Origin: CATQHD01 sp965202675
GTDB lineage: Bacteria > Actinomycetota > Acidimicrobiia > Spongiisociales > Spongiisociaceae
Assembly: GCA_965202675.1 (NCBI GenBank)
Contig: OZ241842.1
Coordinates: 2,914,001-2,978,000, forward strand
Length of the DNA: 64,000 nucleotides
Direction of reading: 5' to 3'
The notes under the pieces are model-generated. The model made no database searches, had not been told where the DNA came from, and saw only the letters and a list, made by a program, of their open reading frames with translations. This document shows, piece by piece, positions 27,362-37,483 of this stretch. The position numbers were made by a program, and so were the translations under genes. Every line of letters begins with the position of its first letter. Position 1 is the first letter of the stretch.

Positions 27362-30300
27362 ACCGCGCAGAGGCGTCTACCCGGAAAAGCCGGGCGGAGG
27401 CGGATCCGCGGCCGGCGGCGGTGCGGGGCAACGATTGGCGCAAGGCAGCGGTTCCGCCGCTCGAGGAGTTCACGCCCGTTTTGGGGGTGTCGGTGGTGGT
27501 TCCCTATTACGAGGCGCCGGAGGCCTTGGAGCTGACCTTGGCGGCTCTGGCCGGGCAGACCTATCCGCGGGATCTGTTCGAGGTGATCGTGGTGGACGAC
27601 GGTTCGAAGACTCCGCTGGAGCGCCCCGAGGGCACCGGTCTGGATCTGAGGGTTGTCCATCAGGAGGATCTCGGGTTCGGGCTGGCCAGGGCGCGCAACA
27701 CCGGGGCCGGGGCCGCCCGGCATGGCATCCTGGTGTTTCTCGATTGTGACATGATGCCCGAAGCGGGGTGGCTGGCCGCCCACGCCCGCTGGCATCACGT
27801 CCTGTCAGACGCGCTGACGCTGGGGTTCCGGGCGCATGTGGAGGTGGACGGGGTGGACGCCGCCATGGTGTCGGGCCGGGGGGGTTCGCTGGCGGAGCTG
27901 TTCTCGGACCGCCCGGCGGAGCGGCCGGAGTGGGTCGAGTTTCATATGGTGCGGACCAATGAGCTCACCTCTACCGCCGATGATCTGTTCAGGGTTGTAA
28001 CCGGAGGGAACCTGGGGATTTCCAGGGAGTTCTTCGAGGCCGTGGGGGGGTTCGACGAGTCGTTTACCCGGTGGGGGGCGGAGGACACCGAGTTCGGATA
28101 CCGGGCCTATGCCCGGGGGGCGCTGCTGGCGCCCGAGCGGGCGGCCTTCTGCTGGCATCAGGGGGCGGGCGCCTTTCCCAGTCTGGGCGAGAGGAAAAGC
28201 CTTGACTTCCAGCGGGCCAAGATCGCCCATCTGATCGCTCACCGCGGTTTTCGCCGCGATTCGCCGGGGCGGACCTTCACCGTTCCCCAGCACGTAGTAA
28301 CCCTAGAAAGCGGAGAAACCCCGGCGGTGGACCTGTTCGCCGCCGCCGTGCGGATACTAGGGGACCGGATGCACGACCTGGCGGTGCGGATCGAGGACCG
28401 GCCGGACGACCCCGAATACGAGTGGCTGCGCCGTCATCTGGGTCCCGACCCGCGCGTCCGGTTCGGCGCTCCCGGCGCCGCCCTGGACGACTTTCCGGCT
28501 TCTCCGTTTCACATCACCGTTCCGGCCGGGGCGGCGGTGATGGAGAACATGGTCTACACGCTCCGCAACGAGCTGGGCGGCGCGATGTCGGCGGTGCTGG
28601 TGCTGGAGGGCGGCGCGCGGGTTTCTATCAGCCGGTCCTGGGCGCTGCGCCGGTCGCGCCGTTCCGGCAAGGACCTCGCCGATCTGGGCGCGGTGGTTTC
28701 GGTCAAGGCCAAAAAAATGGTGCTCGACATGAACCCCTGGCGCCGCCGCACCATCAGGAGCGTAGGGCGCCGGCTCCGTTACGAGGCGGGGCAGATGCTG
28801 TCGCCGATATGGGCGCGGCGCGGGGGGGTGCAGCGGTTGTTCGGCAACCTGATCCGGATCCGCACCCCCAAACAGGCCCGGTGGTTCGTCAAATGGGCGG
28901 CGCGGGCGGCGCGGCGCCGGATACAGGCGGTGTTCTGGTTCATGCTGCGGCGCACACCGCACCGGACCGCCGATTACCCCCTCGGAATGGAGATAGCGGT
29001 GAGGGGGGATCGGGCGGCGGCGGTGCTGGCGGCCTCCGCCCGGGTCCGGCGGGCGCCGGACGGCCGGCGCAGGGCCAAGCGCCGCATCGACCTGGTGCTG
29101 GCCGACGCGCCGGAGGCGGCGGCCCAGGATCCGACCGCCGGAACCCCCGCGGTGGTGCTCACCGAAACGCCCCCGCAGATCTCGGTTCCCGCTTTCGATC
29201 CACACGCCGTAAACCCGATCGGATGGGCGCGGGAACCGAAGTACGGGGCGGGGGCGCTCGGCCCGCTCGAGATGCTTCCCCCCGGCGCCGCCGCCGAACG
29301 CTCTGTGAAACGAGCGGACTACCGGACGCTGCGCCTGCTCCACCACCTCGAAGACACGGCCGCTTTCCACTCCGGCCCCGTCGAGCGGGCCGCCGCCCTG
29401 GCCGCCCTGGCCGCTCGGGGGGTGCCGGTGCATCTGGCCGGCCAGGACCGGGATCAGGAGCTGGAATCCCTGCTGGGAACCGAACTGTACGGGTTGATGG
29501 CCTCCCCCGGCATCCGGGGCGCCGGCAAGGGGGAGCGGGAGCTGATCAGCACCGCCATGCGCCGCGCCGCCCTGAGAGGCCATTCCCTCCGCAGCCGCGC
29601 CCGGCAGATCACGGCGGCGGCTTCCCTGGAACCGCCGGAGCTCACAGAGGTGTCGGTGCTGGCGGTCGCCCGCCGCCCCGCCCTCCTCGCCGGCCTGCTG
29701 GCCGCGGTCTCCTCCCAGACCTACCCGCGCCTGGAGCTGGTGCTGATCCTCTACGGCGAGGGTTTCGGCCCGGAGGCGCAGCACGCGCCGGCGGATGCAC
29801 CCCACCCGGTCCGGGTGGTCAGGGCGGACGCCGCCCGGCCTCTCGACGCCGCTCTCGACCTGGCGGCGCGGGACTCGCGCGGCGCCCTTCTCACCGTGAT
29901 GGACGACCGCCACCTCTACGGCCCCGAGCACATCTGGGATCTGGTGCTGGCCCGCGAGTACTCGAAGGCCGAGCTGGTGGTCAAGGAGACAGAGTTCGTG
30001 TACCTGGCCGAAATGGACCGGACGCTGCGCCGTTTCACCGGCCCGAGCGAGAACTACCAGAAGATCACCGCCCTGGCGGACGGAGCGCTGCTCCTCTCCT
30101 ACCGCCGCCTCGAGAAAGTCGAAGGATGGAAGAGCGCGGCGGACGGGGTGTTGGAAAGCCTCGCCCGCGATGTGGTGTCGGAGGGGGGGCGGATCTACCG
30201 CACCCACGGGACCGGATTTGCGCTGGTGTCCGCCGGCCGCGACCGCCCGGCCCGGCTGGAGGACGGCTACCTGCTGCATCAGGCCGAGGATGTACGGGAT

Positions 30301-33300
30301 GGATGGGACGCCGCGTTCTGCGGCCTGCCGCCGTCGGCTGCGCCGCGGCCGCACGGCGAAGGCGCCGGCCCCTCGGAGTTCCCGCCCCGGGAGGCGGCGG
30401 GCGGTCCGCGGCCGGCGGCGGTGCGGGGCAACGACTGGCGCAAGGTTGCGGTTCCGCCGCTCGAGGAGTTCGAGCCCGTTTTGGGGGTGTCGGTGGTGGT
30501 TCCCTATTACGAGGCGCCGGAGGCTCTGGATCTGACTCTGGCGGCTCTGGCCGGGCAGACCTATCCGCGGGATTTGTTCGAGGTGATCGTGGTGGACGAC
30601 GGTTCGAAGATCCCGCTGGAGCGCCCCGAGGGCACCGGTCTGGATCTGAGGGTTGTCCATCAGGAGGATCTCGGGTTCGGGTTGGCCAGGGCGCGTAACA
30701 CCGGGGCTGGGGCCGCCCGGCATGGCATCCTGGTGTTTCTTGATTGTGACATGATGCCCGAGGCGGGGTGTTTGGCCGCCCACGCCCGTTGGCATCATGT
30801 TTTGTCCGATGCGTTGACGCTGGGGTTCCGGGCGCATGTGGAGGTGGACGGGGTGGACGCCGCCATGGTGGCGGGCCGGGGGGGTTCGCTGGCGGAGCTG
30901 TTCTCGGACCGGGCGGTGGAGCACCCGGAGTGGATCGAATTCCACATGGACAGGACCGAAGGCCTCACCTCCGAGGCCGACGACCTGTTCAGGATGGTGA
31001 CCGGGGGGAACCTGGGGATTTCCAGGGAGTTCTTCGAGGCCGTGGGTGGGTTCGACGAGTCGTTTACCCGGTGGGGGGCGGAGGACACCGAGTTCGGATA
31101 CCGGGCCTATGCCCGGGGGGCGCTGCTGGCGCCCGAGCGGGCGGCCTTCTGCTGGCATCAGGGGGCGGGTGCTTCGATCAGCGCGGGCGAGATGAAAAGC
31201 CTCGACTATCAGCGGGCCAAGGTCGCCCATCTGATACCCCACTACGGATTCCGCGGCAACGCACGCGGGCGGAGCTTCACGGTTCCGCAGTATGCGGTCA
31301 CCCTGGAATCCGGCTCCGAGCGGGTAATGGACATCCTCCGGGCCGCCGAGCGGATCCTCGGGGGCCAGGCGCATGATCTGGTGCTGCGGATCGAGGACCG
31401 ACCGGACGACCCCGACTTCGAGTGGCTGCGCCGTCAGCTGGGCCCCGATCCGAGGGTCCGGTTCGGTTCACCCGCCGACGCCCTGGAAGAGTTCCCCGTC
31501 TCCGCCTTCCACGCGTTTGTCCCGGCCGGCGTCAGAGTGGTGGAGAACCTGGTTCCGAGGCTCCGCAACGAGCTGGGGGATGCGGTGTCGGCGGTGCTGG
31601 TGATGGAAGACGGCGCCCGGGTGACGATCATCAGGACGTGGGCGATGCATCGGTCGCGGCGCTCCGCGGCAGGCATCGGTTACTGGGGCCCCCGGGTGAC
31701 GGTCCCGGTGAAGGAGTCGAGGTCCGGGGCCGGTCCCGGACCGTTGCTCCGTTCCGGTCGGGCATCCCGCCGGATGCGGGGGGCCGGATCGAAGGCCGGC
31801 CGGGTGTTGTACGAGCTGCGGCAGGTGCGCAGCTTTCGCCAGGCCTGGGGTTTTCTCAGATGGTTCACCGCCGCGGCAGGCCGGCGGTTGGAAGGGCTGC
31901 GCCGTTACCGGCTGATGCGGCTCCGGCGCGGGAACATAACAACGATTCAATTCCCTCAGCAGATAAAAGAGCCCCGTTACCGGCTGATGCGGCTCCTCCG
32001 CGGCAAGGGCTATCACGCCGACGGCGATCTCCTGCCGGCCCGGGAGGCCGGTCGGCTGGGCGGTTCGGGGGCGGAGTATCCCCTGGGCGCCGAAATAGTC
32101 GCCCTGGGGCCGCGGGCCGGGCGGGTATTCGAGGCTTCCGTCAGGGTCCGCCGCTTTTTGGACGGGCGGCATGTCGATCTGGTGCTGGCCGACACCCCGG
32201 AGTCGGCCGCCGGGGCCGGGGTTCCCTTCGTGGCGCTTTCGGAGTCGCCCCCCTGGTGGTCCGCGCCCGCCTTTGATCTGCTGACGGTCAACCCGATCGG
32301 ATGGGTGCGGGAGCCGAAGTACGGGCCGGCGGCGCTCGGTCCGCTCGAGCTGCTCCCCCCCGCCGCCTCCGCCCGGCGGACGGTGGACCGCAGCGACCGC
32401 CGCGCCCTGCTCCAGGTCCACCACCTCCAGGACGCGGCCGGGTTCCACTCCGGCCCAGCCGACCGGGCAGGCGCCCTGGCGGCTCTGGCCGGCATGGGGG
32501 TGGCGGTGCATCTGACCGACCCGGATCCGGAGATGGAGTCCCTGCTCGGCGCCGAGCTGTACGGGTTGATGGCCGCTTCCGACATCCTGGAGGCCGACCT
32601 CGACCGCCGGGAAGCCGTCAGCATCGCCATGCGCCGGGCGGCGCTCCGCGGCCATTCCCTCCCCGCCCGCGCCCGGCAGGTAATCGCGGCCGGACTTCCC
32701 GGCCCGCCCCTCCTAGCCGACGTCTCGATCCTGGCGCCCACCAAGCGCCCCGGCCTGGTTCCCGAAGTGCTGGCCGCCGCCGCTTCCCAGACCTATCCGC
32801 AGCTGGAGCTGGTGCTGGCGCTGCACGGGGACGCTTTCGACGGCAAGGCCGTAGCGGACATAGAAGCTCGGGCGGCGGACCTGCCTATTCCGGTCCGTGT
32901 GCTGACGGCGGGCGCCGAGCTGACCTTCGGCGAGGTGCTCAACCTGGCGTCGTCGGCGGCGGAGGGAACCCTGCTCACCAAGCTGGACGACGACGACCTG
33001 TACAGCGCCGAACACGTCTGGGACCTTGTCCTGGCCCGCCAGTATTCGAGGGCGGAGCTGGTGGCCAAGGGGGCCGAGTTCGTGTATCTGCCCGGCCCCG
33101 ATCTGACCCTCCACCGATTCTGCGGGAAGGGGGAGGCCGCCTCGAGGCTGGTTACGGTCGCCGGGGGCACCATGCTGATATCCCGCCGCGATCTGGAGGC
33201 GGCCGGAGGATGGAGGAAGGTGCCGAGAGGGGTGGACGCGGCGCTGATCGAAGACGTTAGGCGGGCCGGCGGGTCGGTCTACCGCACCCACGGCTTCGGC

Positions 33301-33483
33301 TACGTGCTGGTGCGCCACGGCATGGGCCATACGTGGGAGTCGGACGACGACTATTTCATCGGGCAGGCCGAGGCGGTGCGCCGGGGCTGGGATCCCGGCT
33401 TCGCCGGCCTCGACCCCGGGACGGCGTTCCCCGATGCGCTGCGCCGGCCGGATAGACGCGGCAAAGAGGCCGCCTGTTTATAG
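27358..33483 (+). CDS. Giant two-module glycosyltransferase (2041 residues)
   Basis: The protein consists of two homologous modules of about 1000 residues, offset by exactly 3000 bp. Each starts with RPAAVRGNDWRK, then a GT2 domain (GVSVVVPYYEAPEAL, VIVVDDGSK, FLDCDMMPEAG, TGGNLGISREFFEAVGGFDE, WGAEDTEFGYRAYARG), then a middle region with the NPIGW.REPKYG box and FHSGP...R..ALAAL, which resembles CgeB-type transferases, and ends in a second GT2-like domain (VSVLAVARRP or VSILAPTKRP, then SQTYPRLELVL). In module 1 the last acidic site reads MDDRHLYG and in module 2 KLDDDDLYS, so one may be weakened. Probably a cytoplasmic polymerase or decorator of a surface glycan. Start GTG 27358 overlaps the previous stop. 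Confidence 0.85.
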   Translation: MNRAEASTRKSRAEADPRPAAVRGNDWRKAAVPPLEEFTPVLGVSVVVPYYEAPEALELTLAALAGQTYPRDLFEVIVVDDGSKTPLERPEGTGLDLRVVHQEDLGFGLARARNTGAGAARHGILVFLDCDMMPEAGWLAAHARWHHVLSDALTLGFRAHVEVDGVDAAMVSGRGGSLAELFSDRPAERPEWVEFHMVRTNELTSTADDLFRVVTGGNLGISREFFEAVGGFDESFTRWGAEDTEFGYRAYARGALLAPERAAFCWHQGAGAFPSLGERKSLDFQRAKIAHLIAHRGFRRDSPGRTFTVPQHVVTLESGETPAVDLFAAAVRILGDRMHDLAVRIEDRPDDPEYEWLRRHLGPDPRVRFGAPGAALDDFPASPFHITVPAGAAVMENMVYTLRNELGGAMSAVLVLEGGARVSISRSWALRRSRRSGKDLADLGAVVSVKAKKMVLDMNPWRRRTIRSVGRRLRYEAGQMLSPIWARRGGVQRLFGNLIRIRTPKQARWFVKWAARAARRRIQAVFWFMLRRTPHRTADYPLGMEIAVRGDRAAAVLAASARVRRAPDGRRRAKRRIDLVLADAPEAAAQDPTAGTPAVVLTETPPQISVPAFDPHAVNPIGWAREPKYGAGALGPLEMLPPGAAAERSVKRADYRTLRLLHHLEDTAAFHSGPVERAAALAALAARGVPVHLAGQDRDQELESLLGTELYGLMASPGIRGAGKGERELISTAMRRAALRGHSLRSRARQITAAASLEPPELTEVSVLAVARRPALLAGLLAAVSSQTYPRLELVLILYGEGFGPEAQHAPADAPHPVRVVRADAARPLDAALDLAARDSRGALLTVMDDRHLYGPEHIWDLVLAREYSKAELVVKETEFVYLAEMDRTLRRFTGPSENYQKITALADGALLLSYRRLEKVEGWKSAADGVLESLARDVVSEGGRIYRTHGTGFALVSAGRDRPARLEDGYLLHQAEDVRDGWDAAFCGLPPSAAPRPHGEGAGPSEFPPREAAGGPRPAAVRGNDWRKVAVPPLEEFEPVLGVSVVVPYYEAPEALDLTLAALAGQTYPRDLFEVIVVDDGSKIPLERPEGTGLDLRVVHQEDLGFGLARARNTGAGAARHGILVFLDCDMMPEAGCLAAHARWHHVLSDALTLGFRAHVEVDGVDAAMVAGRGGSLAELFSDRAVEHPEWIEFHMDRTEGLTSEADDLFRMVTGGNLGISREFFEAVGGFDESFTRWGAEDTEFGYRAYARGALLAPERAAFCWHQGAGASISAGEMKSLDYQRAKVAHLIPHYGFRGNARGRSFTVPQYAVTLESGSERVMDILRAAERILGGQAHDLVLRIEDRPDDPDFEWLRRQLGPDPRVRFGSPADALEEFPVSAFHAFVPAGVRVVENLVPRLRNELGDAVSAVLVMEDGARVTIIRTWAMHRSRRSAAGIGYWGPRVTVPVKESRSGAGPGPLLRSGRASRRMRGAGSKAGRVLYELRQVRSFRQAWGFLRWFTAAAGRRLEGLRRYRLMRLRRGNITTIQFPQQIKEPRYRLMRLLRGKGYHADGDLLPAREAGRLGGSGAEYPLGAEIVALGPRAGRVFEASVRVRRFLDGRHVDLVLADTPESAAGAGVPFVALSESPPWWSAPAFDLLTVNPIGWVREPKYGPAALGPLELLPPAASARRTVDRSDRRALLQVHHLQDAAGFHSGPADRAGALAALAGMGVAVHLTDPDPEMESLLGAELYGLMAASDILEADLDRREAVSIAMRRAALRGHSLPARARQVIAAGLPGPPLLADVSILAPTKRPGLVPEVLAAAASQTYPQLELVLALHGDAFDGKAVADIEARAADLPIPVRVLTAGAELTFGEVLNLASSAAEGTLLTKLDDDDLYSAEHVWDLVLARQYSRAELVAKGAEFVYLPGPDLTLHRFCGKGEAASRLVTVAGGTMLISRRDLEAAGGWRKVPRGVDAALIEDVRRAGGSVYRTHGFGYVLVRHGMGHTWESDDDYFIGQAEAVRRGWDPGFAGLDPGTAFPDALRRPDRRGKEAACL

Positions 33484-33493
33484 ACTGCCCTGG

Positions 33494-35677
33494 ATGATCA
33501 GGCGCGTTCGGCCGGCGGCGGCCCTGGCCTTGGTTGCGTCGATGCTCAACACGGCGCTGGCGGCGCCGCCCGTCCTGGCCCATCACACCGTCACCTTCGA
33601 GGGCGCCGGGTGGGGCCACGGCGTGGGCATGAGCCAGTGGGGCGCTTACAACCAGGCCCGGGAAGACCCCTCCAAGAAGGGGGAGGACATCGCCGCCTAC
33701 TACTACCCCGGTTCGGCGCCTGCCTCCCTGTCGGATCTGAGCCTCCCCAACGACCTGCTCACCACCCTGGACGCGCCCCTCTGGATCAACATAGCCTCCC
33801 AGATCAGCCTGCTGGAGTTCACTCCGGTGGGGGGTCCGGTCGACCTCTGTTTGTCCGGGGACGGCGAGGGGGACTGCCCGAAATCCGTGCAGCCGCAGGC
33901 GGGGGAGAGGTGGGAGTTCCGCCGCATCGGCCGCGGCGAATGCGGCTTTTTCAAAGACGGGGAGCTCCAGGGAACGGCGGGGAGCTGCCGGGCTTCGATC
34001 TCGTGGCCGGAGGCGGACGGGGTGCGGCTCCGCTACGGACCGGATCGGCTCCGGCCATGCTCCTTGTCCTCCGCCGAATGCGAGTACCGGCACGGCGAGC
34101 TGAAGCTGCGCGACGATCCGGTGGAGGTGGGGTTCCACGTGGTGCTGACCATCGGCCTGGAGGACTACGTGCGTGGCATCGGCGAGATCTCCGCCTCTTG
34201 GAAGGCGGTCGGCGTCAACGAAGCCCAGGCGGTGGCGTCCCGCACCTACGCCGCCTACAAGTTCCTGGCCCACGAGTCGGAGCAGCGTTCGGAAACCGAC
34301 CCCGACCTGGATCCGGGGATCACCCCCTCCCGGATGGACGCCTGCTGGTGCCACCTGTACGACAACACCCGCGATCAGGTGTATCTGGGCTGGTGGAGGC
34401 AGACCGAACCGACCCATTCGGTCTGGGTGAAGGCGGTGGCGGACACCGCAGGCCGGGTGCTCGCCTACCGCGGGCCGAGTTCGGAGCGTTATACCAAGGG
34501 CGGGGTCATCCAGGCCTTCTTCTCCGCCTCGTCGGGCGGGGTTACCAACAGCAACCGGTTCGGGTTCTTCACCGGATGGGACGGCGAAACCCCTTCCAAC
34601 AGCCTCTGGCCCTACCTGGCCCCGATCAGCGACCCGTGGGCCGTCGATCCGCAGTGGAGGAACCCCCACGCATCGTGGCGCAGGTCGATTCCGGTTTCCC
34701 GCATAGCCGAGCTGTTGGGATGGGACGAGGTGACCTCCGTCTCTCTGGCCGCCCGCCCCTCCCTCACCTCGGTGGCCAGGGTGCGTTTCGAGGGATCGGA
34801 CGACGGGGAGGCGGCCTCCACATCGGTGGGCGGGGCGTGGCTGCGGTACCGGCTGGGGCTCAAGTCGTCTTATGTCACCGCCGTCGAGGGGGCGGTGGCG
34901 GCGCCGCCCGGAGAACCCGTTCCGCCCGAGGAGCCGGAAGAACCGGAGGAGCCGGAAGAGCCCGAGGAGCCGGAAGAGCCCGAGGAGCCCGAGGAGCCGG
35001 AAGAGCCCGAGGAGCCGGTCGACGGAGGCGAGGGCTCGGAGGAAGAGGAAGACGAGGCGCCGGCGCCGGACCAGACGCCGGAGGACCTATACGAGGATCT
35101 GCCCGAGTTCGACGACATCGCAGGTTCGGTCCACGAAGAGGGGATCAAGGCGATCTACGAGGCCGGATACACCAAGGGATGCAGCAACGACCGCTTCTCC
35201 TACTGCCCCGACGACGACGTGGACCGGGCCACCATGGCCTCCTTCCTGTCCAGGGCGTTGTGGCCCGGCGGTCCGCCCAGCCTGTACGTCGAGCGAAGGT
35301 TCACGGACATACCGGATAGCCATCCGCACGCCCCGGCCATCTACGCGCTGGCCGGGCTGGAAATCACCAGGGGATGCGGCGACGGCGCCAACTTCTGCCC
35401 CCGCGACTCCCTGACCAGGGGGCAGATGGCTTCCTTCCTGATGAGGGTGATGGGCCTCGAGCCGCTGGATTCGCTGAACGGGCGCACTTTCGACGACGTT
35501 TCCGAGGGGCACGTCCACGGGGGCGCCATCTACGCCATCGCCGCAGAAGGGGTGACCATCGGCTGCGGGGACGGAACCGTGTTCTGCCCCGGGGCGACGC
35601 TGACCAGGGGCCACATTGCCACCTTCCTGGCCAGGGCCTTCATCTGGGAGGGGCCCTCACCTCCGGACGGGGGTTAG
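33494..35677 (+). CDS. Secreted SpoIID/LytB-domain protein with three SLH-like repeats
   Basis: This 727-residue secreted protein begins with MIRRVRPAAALALVASMLNTA, a signal peptide. A SpoIID/LytB domain (peptidoglycan-binding or lytic) spans about residues 30-470, with GAGWGHGVGMSQWGA, LEDYVRGIGE, AVASRTYAAYKFL and AFFSASSGG. A Glu-Pro linker (EPEEPEEPEE-type, about 475-512) leads to three SLH-like repeats, each with G C...FCP....TRGQMASFL, the actinobacterial variant of the S-layer homology domain. It likely binds the cell wall through a pyruvylated polymer. The last 21 bp overlap the 3' end of the convergent GT2 gene. Confidence 0.88.
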   Translation: MIRRVRPAAALALVASMLNTALAAPPVLAHHTVTFEGAGWGHGVGMSQWGAYNQAREDPSKKGEDIAAYYYPGSAPASLSDLSLPNDLLTTLDAPLWINIASQISLLEFTPVGGPVDLCLSGDGEGDCPKSVQPQAGERWEFRRIGRGECGFFKDGELQGTAGSCRASISWPEADGVRLRYGPDRLRPCSLSSAECEYRHGELKLRDDPVEVGFHVVLTIGLEDYVRGIGEISASWKAVGVNEAQAVASRTYAAYKFLAHESEQRSETDPDLDPGITPSRMDACWCHLYDNTRDQVYLGWWRQTEPTHSVWVKAVADTAGRVLAYRGPSSERYTKGGVIQAFFSASSGGVTNSNRFGFFTGWDGETPSNSLWPYLAPISDPWAVDPQWRNPHASWRRSIPVSRIAELLGWDEVTSVSLAARPSLTSVARVRFEGSDDGEAASTSVGGAWLRYRLGLKSSYVTAVEGAVAAPPGEPVPPEEPEEPEEPEEPEEPEEPEEPEEPEEPEEPVDGGEGSEEEEDEAPAPDQTPEDLYEDLPEFDDIAGSVHEEGIKAIYEAGYTKGCSNDRFSYCPDDDVDRATMASFLSRALWPGGPPSLYVERRFTDIPDSHPHAPAIYALAGLEITRGCGDGANFCPRDSLTRGQMASFLMRVMGLEPLDSLNGRTFDDVSEGHVHGGAIYAIAAEGVTIGCGDGTVFCPGATLTRGHIATFLARAFIWEGPSPPDGG

Positions 35678-36622
35678 CAGGAAGCCGATCCCCCAGGCCA
35701 GGTGCATGACCGGCAGCACTACGGGGAGCAGCCAGGCCGCCCGGTCCCGGCGGCGCGCCAGCTCGACTGCCGTTCCCGCGGCCAGGAAAGCCAGATAGCA
35801 GAACGGGATTGCCCACCAGAACGGCAGACGCGCGGCCGCGGCCGCCGCCGAGAACGCCAGGCCGATCACCAGCAGCGGCGGGGCGGTCTGCCGCCAGACC
35901 AGCGAACGGGGGTTCCTCACCAGCATGAACCGTTTCCAGCGTCCGTAATCGAGGTACTGCCGCCAGAGGGAGCGGAACGACGACCGGGGCCGGTAGACCA
36001 CCTCCAGACGGGGGTCGTACCAGACCACCCTGCCCGCCCTCCGCAGGCGGTAGTTCAGCTCGTAGTCCTGATTGCGCCGCAGGAGCGGATCGAACCCCCC
36101 CGCCTCCTCGAGCGCCTCTCTGGTGAAGGCGCCCAGATATACGGTGTCGGCCGGGCCGGCGGCGGAGGAGTAGCGGAAGCGGGAGTTCCCTATCCCGAAG
36201 GGCGAGGTCATGGCGGCGGCGATTGCCCGCTGGACCGGGGCCGTTCCCACCGCCTTCTGGCGGCCGCCCACATTGGCGGCGCCGGTTTCCCGGAGGATCT
36301 GCACCGCCGTCCGCACGTAGCCGGGGGCGGGCTCGGCGTGGCCGTCGCAGCGGACGATCACCTCGCCGCGGGAGGCCTCGATGGCCCGGTTCAACCCGGG
36401 CGCCGCCTCCCGGTCGGGGTTGTCCACCACCCGCAGGCGGGGCTCGGAGGCCCGGCGCTCACGAAGGATGGCCGACGTCCGATCGGCGCCGCCTCCGTCG
36501 GCCACCACCGCCTCCAGGGGTCCGGGGTATTCCTGGGCGAAGACGGCGTCGAGGGCGGCTTCGAGGTGGGCGGCCTCGTTGCGCACCGCCATCACCACCG
36601 ACACGGCGGGGTATGTGGACAG
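35657..36622 (-). CDS. GT2 glycosyltransferase with C-terminal membrane helices
   Basis: The C-terminal 320 residues of this reading frame are a GT2 enzyme of the succinoglycan/ExoA type: VSVVMAVRNEAAHLEAAL, AVVADGGGADRTSAIL, IVRCDGHAEPAPGY, VYLGAFTREALEEAGGFD, and QDYELNYRLRRAG. Three hydrophobic helices close the protein. The start is uncertain: no in-frame ATG lies upstream of the domain. A CTG at 36622 sits 5 nt after GGAGG; a GTG at 36604 is the alternative. The long frame that continues to 38185 is a shadow of the membrane protein and pepA genes. It is divergent from the membrane protein gene at 36731. Confidence 0.8.
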   Translation of the reverse strand: MSTYPAVSVVMAVRNEAAHLEAALDAVFAQEYPGPLEAVVADGGGADRTSAILRERRASEPRLRVVDNPDREAAPGLNRAIEASRGEVIVRCDGHAEPAPGYVRTAVQILRETGAANVGGRQKAVGTAPVQRAIAAAMTSPFGIGNSRFRYSSAAGPADTVYLGAFTREALEEAGGFDPLLRRNQDYELNYRLRRAGRVVWYDPRLEVVYRPRSSFRSLWRQYLDYGRWKRFMLVRNPRSLVWRQTAPPLLVIGLAFSAAAAAARLPFWWAIPFCYLAFLAAGTAVELARRRDRAAWLLPVVLPVMHLAWGIGFLLTPVRR

Positions 36623-36730
36623 GGGAACCTCCGTCTCGGACGGCCGGTTGGCCCGGCGTCCGAAGAATAGGGCCTCGAAGGGTAGGCTCAGGCTTCGGCC
36701 CTCCCTTCCGCTGCCGGAGGCTATCGGGAT

Positions 36731-37402
36731 ATGTTCTTTCTGGACCTTGGTTTCGACCCCGCGATACTGATGGCGGTGTGGGCGGCTGGCGCGGCCGGCG
36801 CGGGCGCGGTTACGGCCGGCTGGCGCATCGTCGGGCCCGGATTCACCTGGCTGGTTTCGGGTACGGTGGTCCTGCTGGGAGGAGCGGCCTGGTTCTTCGA
36901 GTCCGGTCCGGCGCCGGCCCTGGGGGTGCTGGCGGCGGTCGGAGGCGGGATGGCCGCCCGCAGGCCGCCGGCGGCCGCCGGGTTGCTGGGGGCTTCCGGA
37001 TTGTTGTTCCTCCTGGGCGCTTCCGGTCCGGGCCTCAGCCTGACTGCGGTCACCGGCGCCGCCGCGCTGGGCGGCATCACCGGGGAAATGCTGCTCGGCC
37101 ACTGGTACCTGGTGAGCCCCCGGATGCCGCGCTGGGCTCTCCGGCGGCTGGCGTTGGCGGGCGGGATCGGGGCGGGTCTGGACACCGCCGTCGTTTTTAT
37201 CATCGGCGCCTCCTCGGCGGGGGCGGCCGGCTTCGTGCTGCTGGCGCTGGGCGGGATGACCGTACTGTTGATGGCCGGGGTGTGGTTCTCGCTCGACCAA
37301 CCCTCCTATTCGGGGGTGATGGCGGCCACCGGCCTGAGCTATCTGGCGGTTCTCACCTGCCTGGGGTCGACGGCGCTGGGGAGGGCTCTGGCGGGAGGGT
37401 AG
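36731..37402 (+). CDS. Membrane protein of unknown function
   Basis: This 223-residue protein has six to seven hydrophobic helices and almost no soluble part. The only distinctive segment is GGITGEMLLGHWYLVSPRMPRW, a short loop motif I have seen described in uncharacterised membrane proteins but cannot assign. It lies 81 bp before pepA in the same direction and divergent from the GT2 gene. No function can be given. Confidence 0.7.
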   Translation: MFFLDLGFDPAILMAVWAAGAAGAGAVTAGWRIVGPGFTWLVSGTVVLLGGAAWFFESGPAPALGVLAAVGGGMAARRPPAAAGLLGASGLLFLLGASGPGLSLTAVTGAAALGGITGEMLLGHWYLVSPRMPRWALRRLALAGGIGAGLDTAVVFIIGASSAGAAGFVLLALGGMTVLLMAGVWFSLDQPSYSGVMAATGLSYLAVLTCLGSTALGRALAGG

Positions 37403-37483
37403 GGGCTGCTCGGTTAGGTTAGGCTTCGGTCTCATCAGGCCGCTTCCGGCCGCGCCGAATCCCAAAAGCCGAGGAGACCTCTC

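Noticed and set aside
28357..31374. A 1005-codon minus-strand open frame opposite the giant glycosyltransferase
   Set aside because: It is the antisense shadow of a GC-rich duplicated gene. No domain is visible, and it shows the same duplication as the sense strand.
34918..35022. Tandem repeat near the end of the SpoIID gene
   Set aside because: It is a codon-level Glu-Pro linker (EPEEPEE type) inside the protein, common between secreted domains.
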